Positions 55,208 through 64,000 of a stretch of DNA of 64,000 nt are shown piece after piece. The stretch spans positions 92,443-156,442 of the forward strand of contig WNNJ02002050.1 of NCBI GenBank assembly GCA_012934845.2, written 5' to 3'. The translations under genes and the position numbers were made by a program. A model generated the notes under the pieces. The model did not search any database. It saw only the letters and a list, made by a program, of their open reading frames with translations, and was not told where the DNA came from. The stretch's first letter is position 1; every line of letters begins with the position of its first letter. Source of the stretch: Pomphorhynchus laevis. Taxonomy: Eukaryota > Acanthocephala > Palaeacanthocephala > Echinorhynchida > Pomphorhynchidae.

Positions 55208-55625
55208 ATGTGTTCTCAATTTAAGATATCTCACTGTGTGATGGAAGATGTTGAAACAGGCTCAATGGTGATTGAAGCAGATGGCTCAATATTAAGTGTA
55301 AATATTTTATTAGATTTAATAAGATAAAATTCTTATTTTAATAGAGCTTCGGTGAATTAGAGAACAATTCTCATTTTGCCGAAAACGCTATCAAGTTGGT
55401 AAGTCTAGGATATCGTTTGGCAGAAATGAAACGATTAGAAGACAATGTAACTTCAATCTCTGGTAGATATACAGCTTAATAAATATCAATAAATTTTTGC
55501 TTTCCGCTTATTGTTTAGTGACAATAGAAAGCAATTGTATCTATTCATTTGTTGCTTTAGAAGGCGGTAAATATTTGATCATTGTTCGAAGAAAGTCTGC
55601 CAAACCAGAATCACTAAAATGTTAA
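55208..55625 (+). CDS. LAMTOR4: Ragulator subunit LAMTOR4, three exons with tiny introns
   Basis: LAMTOR4 is a roadblock-fold subunit of Ragulator, which holds Rag GTPases on the lysosome for mTORC1 signalling. Exons are 55208-55297, 55345-55462 and 55519-55625; introns are 47 and 56 bp, GT-AG, each with a T-rich 3' end. Exon 1/2 joins as GSMVIEADGSILSSFGELEN, against GYLVLSEGAVLASSGDLEN in human LAMTOR4; exon 2 goes on AENAIKLVSLGYRL (human ASAISELVSTACGFRL), and exon 3 gives ESNCIYSFVALEGGKYLIIV and RRKS (human [20 protein letters not shown] and VKRQ). The total is 104 residues; the human protein has 99. Exon 1 could start at ATG 55208 or at in-frame ATG 55241; the first gives the usual N-terminal length. 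Reading without splicing gives a stop inside the first intron. Confidence 0.82.
55298..55344 (+). other. LAMTOR4: LAMTOR4 intron 1 (47 bp)
   Basis: Starts GTAAAT, ends TTTTAATAG, phase 0. It contains in-frame stops and is very AT-rich, unlike the exons on either side. Confidence 0.75.
55463..55518 (+). other. LAMTOR4: LAMTOR4 intron 2 (56 bp)
   Basis: Starts GTAGAT, ends TTATTGTTTAG, phase 1 (G + TG = Val). Without removing it the frame stops at once (TATACAGCTTAA). Confidence 0.75.
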
Positions 55626-56599
55626 ACAGTTGGTTTATAAACTAAATATTTATAATTATTTTACAAAATACTTTGTAGTAATTCAAGTCTTTGAATTAAC
55701 GAGATAACTATATTTTCCTAAAAATTTGTTCGTTTTCGATTATATTGTTGTACCAATACAATGCGATATTTTCAAAATGTTTTCATTCGAAGAAACTTAT
55801 TTAAATTGTGGCTCTTTTATATTAACAGAAATTGGATATTAGAAAAACGGTGTAAAGTTTTAAGTATCGTGAAAATTTCAGGTCATTGTGGTATCAACAA
55901 TTCGATAAGATTTTAATTCAAAATTTAATTTAACTTTAAAATTTAATTTTTAATGTCAAAAAAGTAAATCACTTTATCTGAGGTCGCTTTAAATTTGTAC
56001 TGGATGCTACTATTACTTTTATATCATCTCCAAATCCGTATATTACATATTTTTATTGCAACTCAGTTTGCTACCACGTGAATTCTGTATTTCATATGAA
56101 TTCTTCTGTATTTCAATGAATTCTTCTGTATTTATTGTTGCTCTTTTAATTTACAGAAAATAATCGCACTGTTAAAAATGCACAAATTTAATTTGGTTTT
56201 TGATTATCGATGGAGCATCTTCTACATAATTAAATTAACGACAAACGTAATTCTACACGGTGTTCAATTTTAAAAATTCATATTAGTAGATGCAACTATC
56301 ACATAAATCGTTCAAGGAATTTGAAGGTTGAAGAGTTAGTAATAAGTTAATGTATTTAAATACATTAAAATACATTTTAGTAGCAAGTTTTTAAAAAAGG
56401 ATAAACTAAAAGTAAATTAACAATGATATTTTATAAAAATTAATAATTTGAAGAAAATTATTAATTAATTATTATTTTTTAAATAATTAATTTAAATTTG
56501 ATAAGTAAAATGGTTCTTATGTTCGAGTATCTGCTATTTTATTAATTATAAAATGTAGCGTTTAAAAGAGTATCATTTGAAACGGGTATCCTTTTAATA
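55626..56599. other. AT-rich spacer downstream of LAMTOR4
   Basis: No gene recognised. GAATTCTTCTGTATTTCA-like words repeat near 56085-56140. No clear AATAAA just past the LAMTOR4 stop. Confidence 0.45.
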
Positions 56600-56880
56600 C
56601 TAGCTATGGAAGGATTTAATTCGTATGAGTCATAAAAACGACTGGCGGACTTGCAAGGTACGCCAGTTCTGGAGGACCTTGTGGTGGGCCAGTTATGCGA
56701 ACCTTATGGTCCGCATCTATGGAAGAATTTAATATGTATGCGTCATAAAAACAACTGGTAGACTGGCGGACCAGTTATGAAAACAACTGGTAGTTCTGGT
56801 GGACTAGTTATGCGAACCTTATGGTCCGCATCTATGGAAGAATTTAATGTGTATGAGTCATAAAAACGACTACGACTAAT
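56600..56880. repeat. ~114 bp tandem repeat, about 2.4 units
   Basis: CTATGGAAGGATTTAATTCG at 56605, CTATGGAAGAATTTAATATG at 56718 and CTATGGAAGAATTTAATGTG at 56832 mark the period. Each unit has GTCATAAAAAC, AACTGG.AG and AGTTATGCGAACCTTATGGT. The second unit has an internal duplicate of ACTGGTAG. Confidence 0.8.
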
Positions 56881-57454
56881 TTATGTCTTGCTCATTTACC
56901 ATGCATCAGCATTCTCGTTAAAAAATACCGCAAAAGAATAGTTATAATTAATAGCACCGAACTGTGACCAGTGAAATTTTGATCGTTCACATATAAAATT
57001 CCAATAGAGAAAGTTAAGAATAATTATCAGAGTTTTAGTAGGTTAAGCTATTTGAATAATGCATATTTGAATATCTGTGTCATCAGTCAATGCGACAGTC
57101 TGATGTCGCAGTCATATTCTGGGTCTATTTATGAAAATATTACGTTCATACTAAGCGATAGTCAGAAAGTGCCCCTACGATATAGTCTACCAGAATAACC
57201 ACTATGATAATTAACTAGGTCATGCCTAAATAACCTAATTAATATTTGCGTCATTAATACTGACATTCTTTTTTATTCTTAGAGTAGTAAGGCATCAATC
57301 ATCTAATGATCATCTAACAATCATATGATAATTTACTACCATAAAAACACGATCTAGTGTTTTAATAAGAATCGAGAAAGTGATAAATTTCTTTTATATT
57401 TGGTCGGCTTCATCAATTATCCTCGTGTGAATTCTTTAATCCTAGATGCAGCAC

Positions 57455-57530
57455 TGTACACTACAATCAGCGTAGGTGGACCTCATCAGCAGTGAGCCTA
57501 CGCCTACATTTCGTGTTTCGGTCCTTTAAT
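57455..57530 (-). repeat. Repeat A core, solo copy on the minus strand
   Basis: The minus strand reads AGGACCGAAACACGAAATGT then GGCGTAGG, the 20-nt loop containing CTGCTGATGAGG, and CCTACGCT. It is the core of repeat A in opposite orientation to the array at 57.7 kb. Its stem has A-T at the position where the array has G-C, still fully paired. Confidence 0.75.
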
Positions 57531-57710
57531 GATCTGCTGAAATTTTCCTCTGCTGCCTTTCTGTAAAAACAAACGATACAGTTTGTAAGGAAAACATTTC
57601 CACTTGTGCAAACTGTACGTTGTTTCCGTCTTTTGTAACAAAATGACGGAGATAGCACTACAGTTGCCGGAAACAAATATTTCTTTTATATACACAAATA
57701 TTTTAATTAT

Positions 57711-58693
57711 ATAAAATCTTAGTTATCGCCCACACCAAATATAGAACACATTAATTGTGTAATTTGATATAAAAGCCAAATATAAACCAGCATTTCGGCG
57801 ACAAGATGTTAAGCAGAAGCAGTAACAAGACCGAAACACGAAATGTAGGCGTGGGCTCACTGCTGATGAGGTCCACCCACGCTGATTGTAGTGTACAGTG
57901 ATGCTGATAGGATTCAAACAACCACACGAGGATAATATCAAACCGACCAGTTAAGAATAACGGCTCGTGTATGCAATATTCACAACAGTAAAAAGACAGC
58001 TTACGGTTTACTGTCCAGTGAACATTTCGTATAAGAACGGAATAAAAAATCGGTGTGTGGTGGATTCGAATTGCGAATATTAGTTACCGCCCACACCAAA
58101 TATAGAACACATTAATTGTGTAATTTGGTATATAAGCCAAATATAAACCAGAATTTCGGCGACAAGGAAACAGCAGAGGCAGTAAAAGGACCAAAACACG
58201 AAATGTAGGTGTGGGCTCACTGCTGATGAGGTCCACCCACGCTGATTGTAGTGTAGTGTACAGTGATGCTGATAGGATTCAAACAACCACACGAGGATAA
58301 TATCAAACCGACCAGTTAAGAATAACGGCTCGTGTATGCAATATTCACAATAGTAAAAAGACAGCTTACGGTTTACTGTCCAGTGAACATTTCGTATAAG
58401 AACGGAATAAAAAATCGGTGTGTGGTGGATTCGAATTGCGAATATTAGTTACCGCCCACACCAAATATAGAACACATTAATTGTGTAATTTGGTATATAA
58501 GCCAAATATAAACCAGAATTTCGGCGACAAGATGTTAAGCAGAAGCAGTAATAAGACCGAAACACGAAATGTAGGCGTGGGCTCACTGCTGATGAGGTCC
58601 ACCCACGCTGATTGTAGTGTACAGTGATGCTGATAGGATTCAAACAACCACACGAGGATAATATCAAACCGACCAGTTAAGAATAAAATCTTA
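57711..58693 (+). repeat. Repeat A: ~362 bp SINE-like unit, tandem array of 2.7 units between 11-bp direct repeats
   Basis: CGCCCACACCAAATATAGAA occurs at 57727, 58087 and 58453, giving a period of 360-366 bp. Each unit includes AGAATTTCGGCGAC, AGACCGAAACACGAAATGT, the hairpin GGCGTGGG / CCCACGCT, GAGGATAATATCAAACCGAC and, between units, CAGCTTACGGTTTACTGTCC and TGGTGGATTCGAATTGCG (box-B-like on the minus strand). The array is flanked by the identical ATAAAATCTTA at 57711-57721 and 58683-58693, as if the multimer went in as one insertion. Confidence 0.82.
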
Positions 58694-59225
58694 TATAATT
58701 ATTTATCTTTATTTTTAACTTTTGTATTTTATAAAATACGCAGACTCAGTTAGCTGATATGATTTATAGAATTTCTTAAATAATTCTAAGAGGAATAAGG
58801 CGCCAAAATCTGATAACATTACTGCCTGATGACCTTAATCCTTATTCACAATTGAAAACTATTTTGTTGTCTATATTCTAACTCCAATAGAAATCATATT
58901 TCTGTCAGGATGAAATCGATAATGAAGAGTAAATGTAACATATGAATTTGAGAAATTTTAATTTAAAATTAAGTTTGAAATTAATTTATAAATTTTAATA
59001 AATTTTTAATGTAATTAGACCTAAACCAATTGTTATAATATATACATCCATATTCAGTCTTATAGTAATTAAATTGTAATAATAAAGGATTTATGAAAAG
59101 ATTACGTTTATACCTGAAGATGAATAAATTAGAAGATGGATAATTCTGAAGAACTTTAAGCCTGAAAATGCTAACAGGTCGTTACTGAAAATTCGCAATG
59201 AAAATTTTATTTTAAATAAAATTCT
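58694..59225. repeat. AT-rich DNA with interspersed repeat C, copy 4
   Basis: Near 58795-58855 the plus strand reads GGAATAAGGCGCCAAAATCT, then CTGCCTGATGACCTTAATCC and TTATTC, the C module in diverged form. The rest is AT-rich DNA with no recognised gene; TAAGCCTGAAAATGCTAACA near 59157 recalls family D. Confidence 0.45.
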
Positions 59226-59390
59226 AACATTCCTCTGTACTGTTTATTAATAAAGCAGATATTCATTAGGATTGTATGGTCTCGACTGCCTGTGTGTTAA
59301 ATCGCGACACTCCCGCCCACCACGAATTGAACAGGATTTTGAAATCGTCTCTTTCCTCTGTACTCTTTATTAATAAAGCAGATATTGATT
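59226..59390. repeat. Direct repeats of ~33 bp flanking an 88-bp insert
   Basis: TTCCTCTGTACTGTTTATTA at 59230 and TTCCTCTGTACTCTTTATTA at 59353 both continue ATAAAGCAGATATT. The GC-richer insert between them (59265-59352) has a box-B-like GTTCAATTC on the minus strand. It looks like a small insertion with a target duplication, or a tandem duplication. Confidence 0.55.
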
Positions 59391-59689
59391 TTTTATTCAT
59401 TGTTTTTTATAACCATTATCTTTTGTAATAATAAAGTAGATTTTTTATTCATTAATTTTTTATTTTTGTAACGATTTTGTAAACGATGGTTTTAATTTAG
59501 TTTCATTATATTGTTTGCTTTTTGAATTCTAATTTCTTTCGTATTTTCGTTTTGGTATTTATTTCTATTGATATTTGCTTTTTTCAAAAGTTTGCGATGC
59601 CAAAACATACAATATTCACTAATATTCAGAACATACAATATAATATAACATAACATAATAATATAATATAACATAATATATAATTTAAC
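59391..59689. other. AT-rich spacer with ATAATATAAC simple repeat
   Basis: A low-complexity stretch with ATATAATATAACATAACATA near 59640; no gene. Confidence 0.45.
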
Positions 59690-59768
59690 TTGATTGCATC
59701 TGTGAGCTGAAAATCTTCTGCTTGTGGCACGATATTATCCTCACAGGTATTGTTTCTATTCTTGATAT
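59690..59768 (-). repeat. Repeat B, 3' part on the minus strand
   Basis: The minus strand reads AATACCTGTGAGGATAATAT, GTGCCACAAGCAGAAG and TTTCAGCTCACAGATGCA, the 3' third of repeat B, facing the plus-strand array that follows. Confidence 0.7.
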
Positions 59769-59799
59769 AACCAAAAAATAAAAAACAAAAACAAAAATG

Positions 59800-60546
59800 T
59801 ATATTTGCACCACTAGATGCAACTAGATTTGCCTAGTGGATGCAACGTCAAATCGCGATACATACGTCTTGAGTTCTAATCCGATCAGAACCGATCAGGA
59901 TTATTAATAATCGAGGTAATAATCCTGATATTAATAATCCTGATTTCAACCCTTATTACCTGCTTACAGACGTCATGAGTTCAAATCCGACCTGCACCAA
60001 AGTATGGAATAAACAGATAATAAGGGTCGAAACGTGAAATGTAGGTCTGGGTCAACAGCTAATAAGACAACCCCAGGCTGATTAATAGCGTCCTGCTGTA
60101 TCAAGTATAGGAACAATGCCTGTGAGGATAATATTGAGCCACAACTAGAAGAATTTCAGCTCACATATATGCATTCAAGTTAAATTAAAAATATTCATTG
60201 CAAGTGGCAGCATGGAAAACAGTGATCCGGCTAGCGGATCACACAACTAGATAGGTTTCTAATAGATCGTTAGAATACGATACCCTACTGAAAGTAATAT
60301 ACAACAATGTATATCTACACAACTGGAGCAGCTAGCCAAGTAGATGTAGCGTTGAATCAAGATACAACGTCCTGAGTTCAAATCTGATCAGCATCAGTGT
60401 ACGGAGAAAGCAGATAATAAGGGTCGAAACGTGAAATGTAGGTCTGGGTCAGCAGCTAATGAGACCCACCCAGACTGATTAGTAGCGTCCTGCTGTATCA
60501 AGTATAGGAACAATGCCTGTGAGGATAATGCAAACAGAAGAATTTC
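59800..60546 (+). repeat. Repeat B: ~389 bp tRNA-related SINE-like unit, array part 1
   Basis: Two units (the second interrupted by Merlin). Head: GCTAGCCAAGTAGATG (box A, 11 of 12 to TRGCNNAGYNGG) near 60332, and GAGTTCAAATCTGATC (box B) near 60375, spaced as in a Pol III promoter. Body: AATAAGGGTCGAAACGTGAA, hairpin GGTCTGGG / CCCAGACT (60441-60476), GCGTCCTGCTGTATCAAG, CAATGCCTGTGAGGATAATG. Tail: GAATTTCAGCTCACATATAT, GCATTCAAGTTAAATTAAAA. Unit length about 389 bp after removing Merlin and its target duplication. Related to repeat A over the core and GAGGATAAT. Confidence 0.8.
60539..60546 (+). repeat. Merlin target-site duplication, left
   Basis: AGAATTTC, identical to 61710-61717. Repeat B has a single AGAATTTC at this place. 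Confidence 0.9.
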
Positions 60547-60595
60547 GGATCAGAGGTAGAATTTCCCCCCCGGGGGGAAAATTCTACCTCTGATG

Positions 60596-60690
60596 AATAA
60601 AAAAATAAAAAATAAAAAAATAAAAAATAAAAAATAAATACATAAATAAATTAAAAAAATAAATAAAATAAATAAATAAATAAAAATCGT
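60596..60690. repeat. A-rich simple repeat (AAATA-like)
   Basis: Runs of AATAAAAAATAAAAAA and AAATAAATAAATAAAT inside the 3' end of Merlin. Confidence 0.9.
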
Positions 60691-60698
60691 TAATCATA

Positions 60699-61588
60699 TT
60701 AAACTTTTATTAAATCAAAAATTATATACTGATATTTCTCACGATTGTTATAAAATAAACAAAACTCTTTAAGGAAATTGGGTCTATATGTAGTTAATAC
60801 CCCTTTCTGCTTCTTTATTTCGTTTTTTATTTGGCCGTTAAAGGACTCCACAGACTGAGTATGAGCACCAGTATTTTTATCAACAAAATTATATTTATGA
60901 CATACTGTCTTATGTTCATATCCATTTTTATTTAATCTGCTATACGACTTGTGCTCGTCGGTCATTATAGTCGAATGGGGAAGCACTTGTGAGGATATTA
61001 TGGGTAGAATAGTGGTTTGTGCTTTATCCGCGATTACTCTAGCAAAGGATCTTTCAATTTTATCCCCGACCTCGACAATACACAAAGCGTCGGTTCTGTT
61101 TGTGTAAGATCTTCCACGATGAGACTTACACTTGTAATTTAACATGGTTTCATCTATTTGCACTATTTTTCCAGGGCCACCAAGTTTATCTTCACTAAAA
61201 TCAGTTTCCGGTATCAACTTATTAAGTTTATAAAAAATTTTTCTAATGGTCCGATCCGATGTAATTTTAGAGGCTATTATTGAGTGTGTTGGCTGCTTCA
61301 CACATTTCTTGATTAACACACGTAAAATAGTTCTAATATCAATCGAAAACCCATCAAAAAAACTTCCCTTTCGTATTGAAATGTATTTTTTAAGTTTGTG
61401 CAGCCATTCTTATAACACCTCCAACCATATCCATCAATAGAACGTTTATAAAGACTAAGCTTCATATAAGTATCACAGATAATGCATTTCATAGACCGAA
61501 CTAAATACCTTGAATCAAACAAGTGGTCTATAAAATCTTGCTGTGTTGAGCTAATTATTAGCTGTTCGTAGTGATCTAGGTTATCCAT
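60699..61588 (-). pseudogene. Merlin transposase, one frameshift
   Basis: The N-terminal frame (61588-61313) has a zinc-ribbon-like MKCIICDTYMKL and DGYGWRCYKNGC. Near 61375-61385, in an A/T run, the frame shifts; the expected SIRKGSFFDGFSIDIRTILR lies in the other frame, which continues as 61319-60699. That part is the DDE core of the IS1595/IS1016 (Merlin) type: IVQIDETMLNYKCKSHRGRS (first Asp), STIMTDEHKSYSRL (second Asp), HTQSVESFNGQIKNEIKK (Glu) and FLKEFCLFYNNR. Similar transposases are known from invertebrates and microsporidia. Total length about 295 residues fits the family. It binds the TIRs and cuts and joins DNA. Confidence 0.88.
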
Positions 61589-61709
61589 GGGGTAAATCTG
61601 AATTTTTTTATTTATAGTTTAGGAGGAAAAAAAAGTAGCTGTTCGTAGTGATCTAGGGGGGGAAATTTTACCTCTGATCGCCTAGGGGGGGAAATTCTAC
61701 CTCTGATCC

Positions 61710-62110
61710 AGAATTTCAGCTCACAGATGCATTCAAGTTAAATTAAAAACATTCATTGCATATGGCATCATGAAAAACAATGATCCGGCTAGCGGTTCAT
61801 TAAAATTTATATACAGAAATGTATTTCAACACCACTGGAGCAGCCAGCCTAGTGCAACTAGATTTGCATAGTGGATGCAACGTAGAATCGCGATGTTGCG
61901 TTGAATCGCGATACAGACGCTTTGAGTTCGAATCCGATCCGCACAAGTGTACAGAGTAAGCGAATAATAAGGTCGAAACGTGAGAGGCAGGTCTGGGTCA
62001 GCAGCTGATGACACCCACCCAGGCTAATTAGTAGCGTCCTGCTGTATTAAGAATAGGAACAATACCTGTGAGGATAATGTCGTGTCACAACCCAGACAAT
62101 AGATACGAAT
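61710..62110 (+). repeat. Repeat B array part 2 (rest of unit 2 and unit 3)
   Basis: It resumes with AGAATTTCAGCTCACAGATG (target duplication plus repeat B tail) and GCATTCAAGTTAAATTAAAA. A third unit follows: GGAGCAGCCAGCCTAGTGCA (box A region), GAGTTCGAATCCGATCCGCA (good box B) near 61922, AATAAGGTCGAAACGTGAGA, hairpin GGTCTGGG / CCCAGGCT at 61990-62025, and CAATACCTGTGAGGATAATG. The insert GCGATGTTGCGTTGAATC near 61890 is an extra local duplication. Confidence 0.8.
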
Positions 62111-64000
62111 TCACATTAAGAGTTCAAGAGTTTAGTTGTTTATTTTTTGCTAGTCGCCGAATTTAATTTTCACATTACCAGCTCGATGTAGCAATGAAAT
62201 AACTGGGGTTGTATGCAATTAAATATTAAAATTAAAATCTTAATATTAAAATCTGATTTTACTATGCAATTGTAAAATCAGCTACATTTGGGTTTTATCA
62301 GTTAAGTGATCTGGTTTGTTTTACTGACAATATATTAATGATATGTGTGGACGTTGTATTCCAGGAAATACATTACAGAGGCTGAAATTCCTGCTAAATT
62401 TCAGCCTCTGAGCTGAAACTATGTATTGCCACGACATTATTTTTTAAAAAAAATTTATGTTATAATAAAGCAAATTAAAAAATTGTTTAATATATAAATC
62501 ATTAAAATATAATTAAAGTAGATTTAAAATGTCAAATGCAATATTTGTTAGTTTTAGAATAAGATACTGCACTAGATACTCATATGTCTCTCAATAGATA
62601 CTCATTGTCTCTCAATATATCGTAGAAACATATATAATAAAATTCTCTATATTATATATAATATAGAATATCGTATGTATAATGTATGTAATGCCTGGTT
62701 CGTATTAATTAGTTTTATTTTACACATGTAGCTAGTAAAATTGGAACAATATAAGACAAACATTCCTCGAAATTACCTTAAGGCAGCAAAGAGTGTATAA
62801 AAAGTGTATTAGAAATGTAGATTTATTCTTGATGAAAATGTATGAAATGGATAATGAATTCAGAGACGCGTCTGAGTACAAGCAAATAGCTTTGAAGGAT
62901 TGCTATGCAAATAAATTAACATATAATAGCCTGTTACCAAAGATTTGACTAGTGCCGATGTCAAATTTGCTAAGAATCATGCCTATCACTTCATGTATTT
63001 TAAGTATTTTCCATTAAGTAAAATAAATGCTTTGAGACATTAGTAAATATAAGCAGGCCGATATACAGATTTATTAATTTTTTCAGATCAAACGTATATC
63101 AATCAAACGTAATTTTAAGTTATTTACCTCAAGGTTATCGATGTTCTTCATTTTTGAAGTCATTCATTTTTGGCTTTTTGCGTACATTTTAAGGATACAA
63201 ATAGAATAAATCACGTTAAGATTATCTTCGTGTTTACGGTTTATCCCGTATAACAATGTAAGTAATTATATCAGAACATGGTTGACACTGGTTCCAATAA
63301 TGGATAATATAATGGATATTATAATATATTATATTGGATAATATATTATAGTATAATGTGTATATTATAAAATATATTATAATGGCTATTTATCAATATT
63401 ACTGCTGAGTTTGAACTAAAGTTAAAATTGATTGATAGTTACTTTAAAGAGCCTCAATTTTTACTAAAGAATTTATTTTTAATTTTAAGAAAATAAAATA
63501 CAAAATATTCTTTATAATCAAAACAAAATGCAGCACAAGTTAATTCACTCAAAAAACGCATTCTCTTTATACTAGAACACACTTATACACCAGCTGGTTG
63601 TTTCAATAAATTGAATTCTCTTGATTAATCTGATTGATTGTTAGACGATTTTCTGGGCCTGCACGTGGTTATGCTTGCGCAACTTGAGGTATATTATCCA
63701 CAGAATAAACATTAAGGAGATAATAGAACATACAATAATGAAAGCACGTAAGTTCAATCGAATCAGAGTTTGCTGTGTCCAAAAGTAATCACGTCAATTA
63801 GAACTTTATTATGGTCTCGTTCATAATTTTCAAAAAAATTTTAATCTCGAAAGTTTAATATTTTTTGATAACATGACGAGAAAATTATACATTTCGATTA
63901 AGTTTCCTAATTCGTAATTATGTTTAGATGAAATTTATAAAAAACTTAATTATTCATTTGCAATTTTATTTTTCAATTTCGGTTTATATAATATATATTA
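62111..64000. other. AT-rich terminal region, no recognised gene
   Basis: At 62378-62409 AGAGGCTGAAATT and AATTTCAGCCTCT form a 13-bp fold-back. TA-rich tracts lie at 62610-62700 and 63290-63400. A plus frame of 69 codons, 62742-62948 (QQRVYKKCIRNVDLFLMKMY, EMDNEFRDASEYKQIALKDC), looks protein-like but has only an internal ATG (62833) and no recognised family; it could be a last exon. Nothing else is seen up to the window end. Confidence 0.4.

Larger units (their letters stand above)
60547..61709 (-). mobile_element. Merlin DNA transposon (IS1016-type), 1163 bp, nearly whole
   Basis: Bounded by perfect 24-bp terminal inverted repeats: GGATCAGAGGTAGAATTTCC and four more C at 60547-60570, complement at 61686-61709, with an 8-bp target duplication, as known for Merlin. 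The minus strand holds one transposase gene in two frames. The left end is followed at once by an inverted copy of the TIR (60571-60594); the right end has a second, imperfect direct copy (61654-61679). An A-rich run of about 90 bp (60596-60690) lies past the gene's 3' end. One frameshift is the main damage, so the insertion is young. Confidence 0.9.

Noticed and set aside
57467-58667. Several 60-70 codon minus frames such as those at 57723, 58080 and 58449
   Set aside because: They are the same antisense reading of each repeat A unit and have no separate support.
57790-62030. Hammerhead ribozyme in repeats A and B (CTGATGAG and CGAAAC with complementary flanks)
   Set aside because: The two core motifs occur in permuted order, which would need hairpin stems I and III within about 25 nt; only about five bases are left for stem I and no proper NUH cleavage site with a paired stem III is found. 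The covarying 8-bp hairpin competes with that fold. At most a decayed relative.

Overview
The window looks like gene-poor, AT-rich nuclear DNA of an invertebrate animal. Three host genes can be read, all eukaryotic: UQCRQ/QCR8 (complex III subunit, minus, 18.7-19.0 kb), an intronless, strongly diverged TBL1/TBL1XR1 gene (LisH plus WD40, plus, 50.9-52.9 kb), and LAMTOR4 (Ragulator subunit, plus, 55.2-55.6 kb) in three exons with introns of only 47 and 56 bp. The retroelement families recall those of cnidarians, flatworms, rotifers and ticks. The tiny introns and diverged host proteins suggest a fast-evolving lineage, but I cannot place the species.

Layout: 0-3.4 kb, a LINE 3' end and a ~313 bp tandem repeat split by insertions. 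6.0-9.7 kb, a ~99 bp satellite of about 37 units. 10.2-14.1 kb, a LINE of family LA on the minus strand. 15.0-18.4 kb, a cluster of inverted-repeat elements sharing one terminal sequence. 19-20.1 kb, a Penelope-like fragment. 20.8-25.1 kb, a second long LA copy. 25.4-31.1 kb, an old Gypsy-like LTR-element remnant in two parts, with two CR1/L2- or I-like LINEs between them. 31.4-44.8 kb, at least six pieces of an R2-like LINE with a C-terminal restriction-like-endonuclease signature. 45.0-49.2 kb, a CR1-like fragment and a third long LA copy. 49.2-57.4 kb, the most host-like part, with TBL1 and LAMTOR4. 57.4-62.1 kb, tandem SINE-like repeats of two related types (A and B) with a nearly whole Merlin DNA transposon inserted in B. 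62.1-64 kb, AT-rich DNA without a recognised gene.

How it fits together: most of the window is layered transposon history. LA has ORF1 (zinc knuckles) and ORF2 (APE endonuclease plus reverse transcriptase). The R2-like family has an N-terminal Cys cluster, an RT and a C-terminal zinc/nuclease region. The most unusual signals are: (1) repeats A and B share a core that folds into an 8-bp hairpin with a 20-nt loop, whose stem varies in a compensated way between copies; (2) the A array looks like a multimer inserted as one piece between 11-bp direct repeats; (3) several LA copies carry short fold-back (templated inverted) duplications absent from sister copies. Calls for mobile elements rest on motif recognition by eye; no database search was possible.
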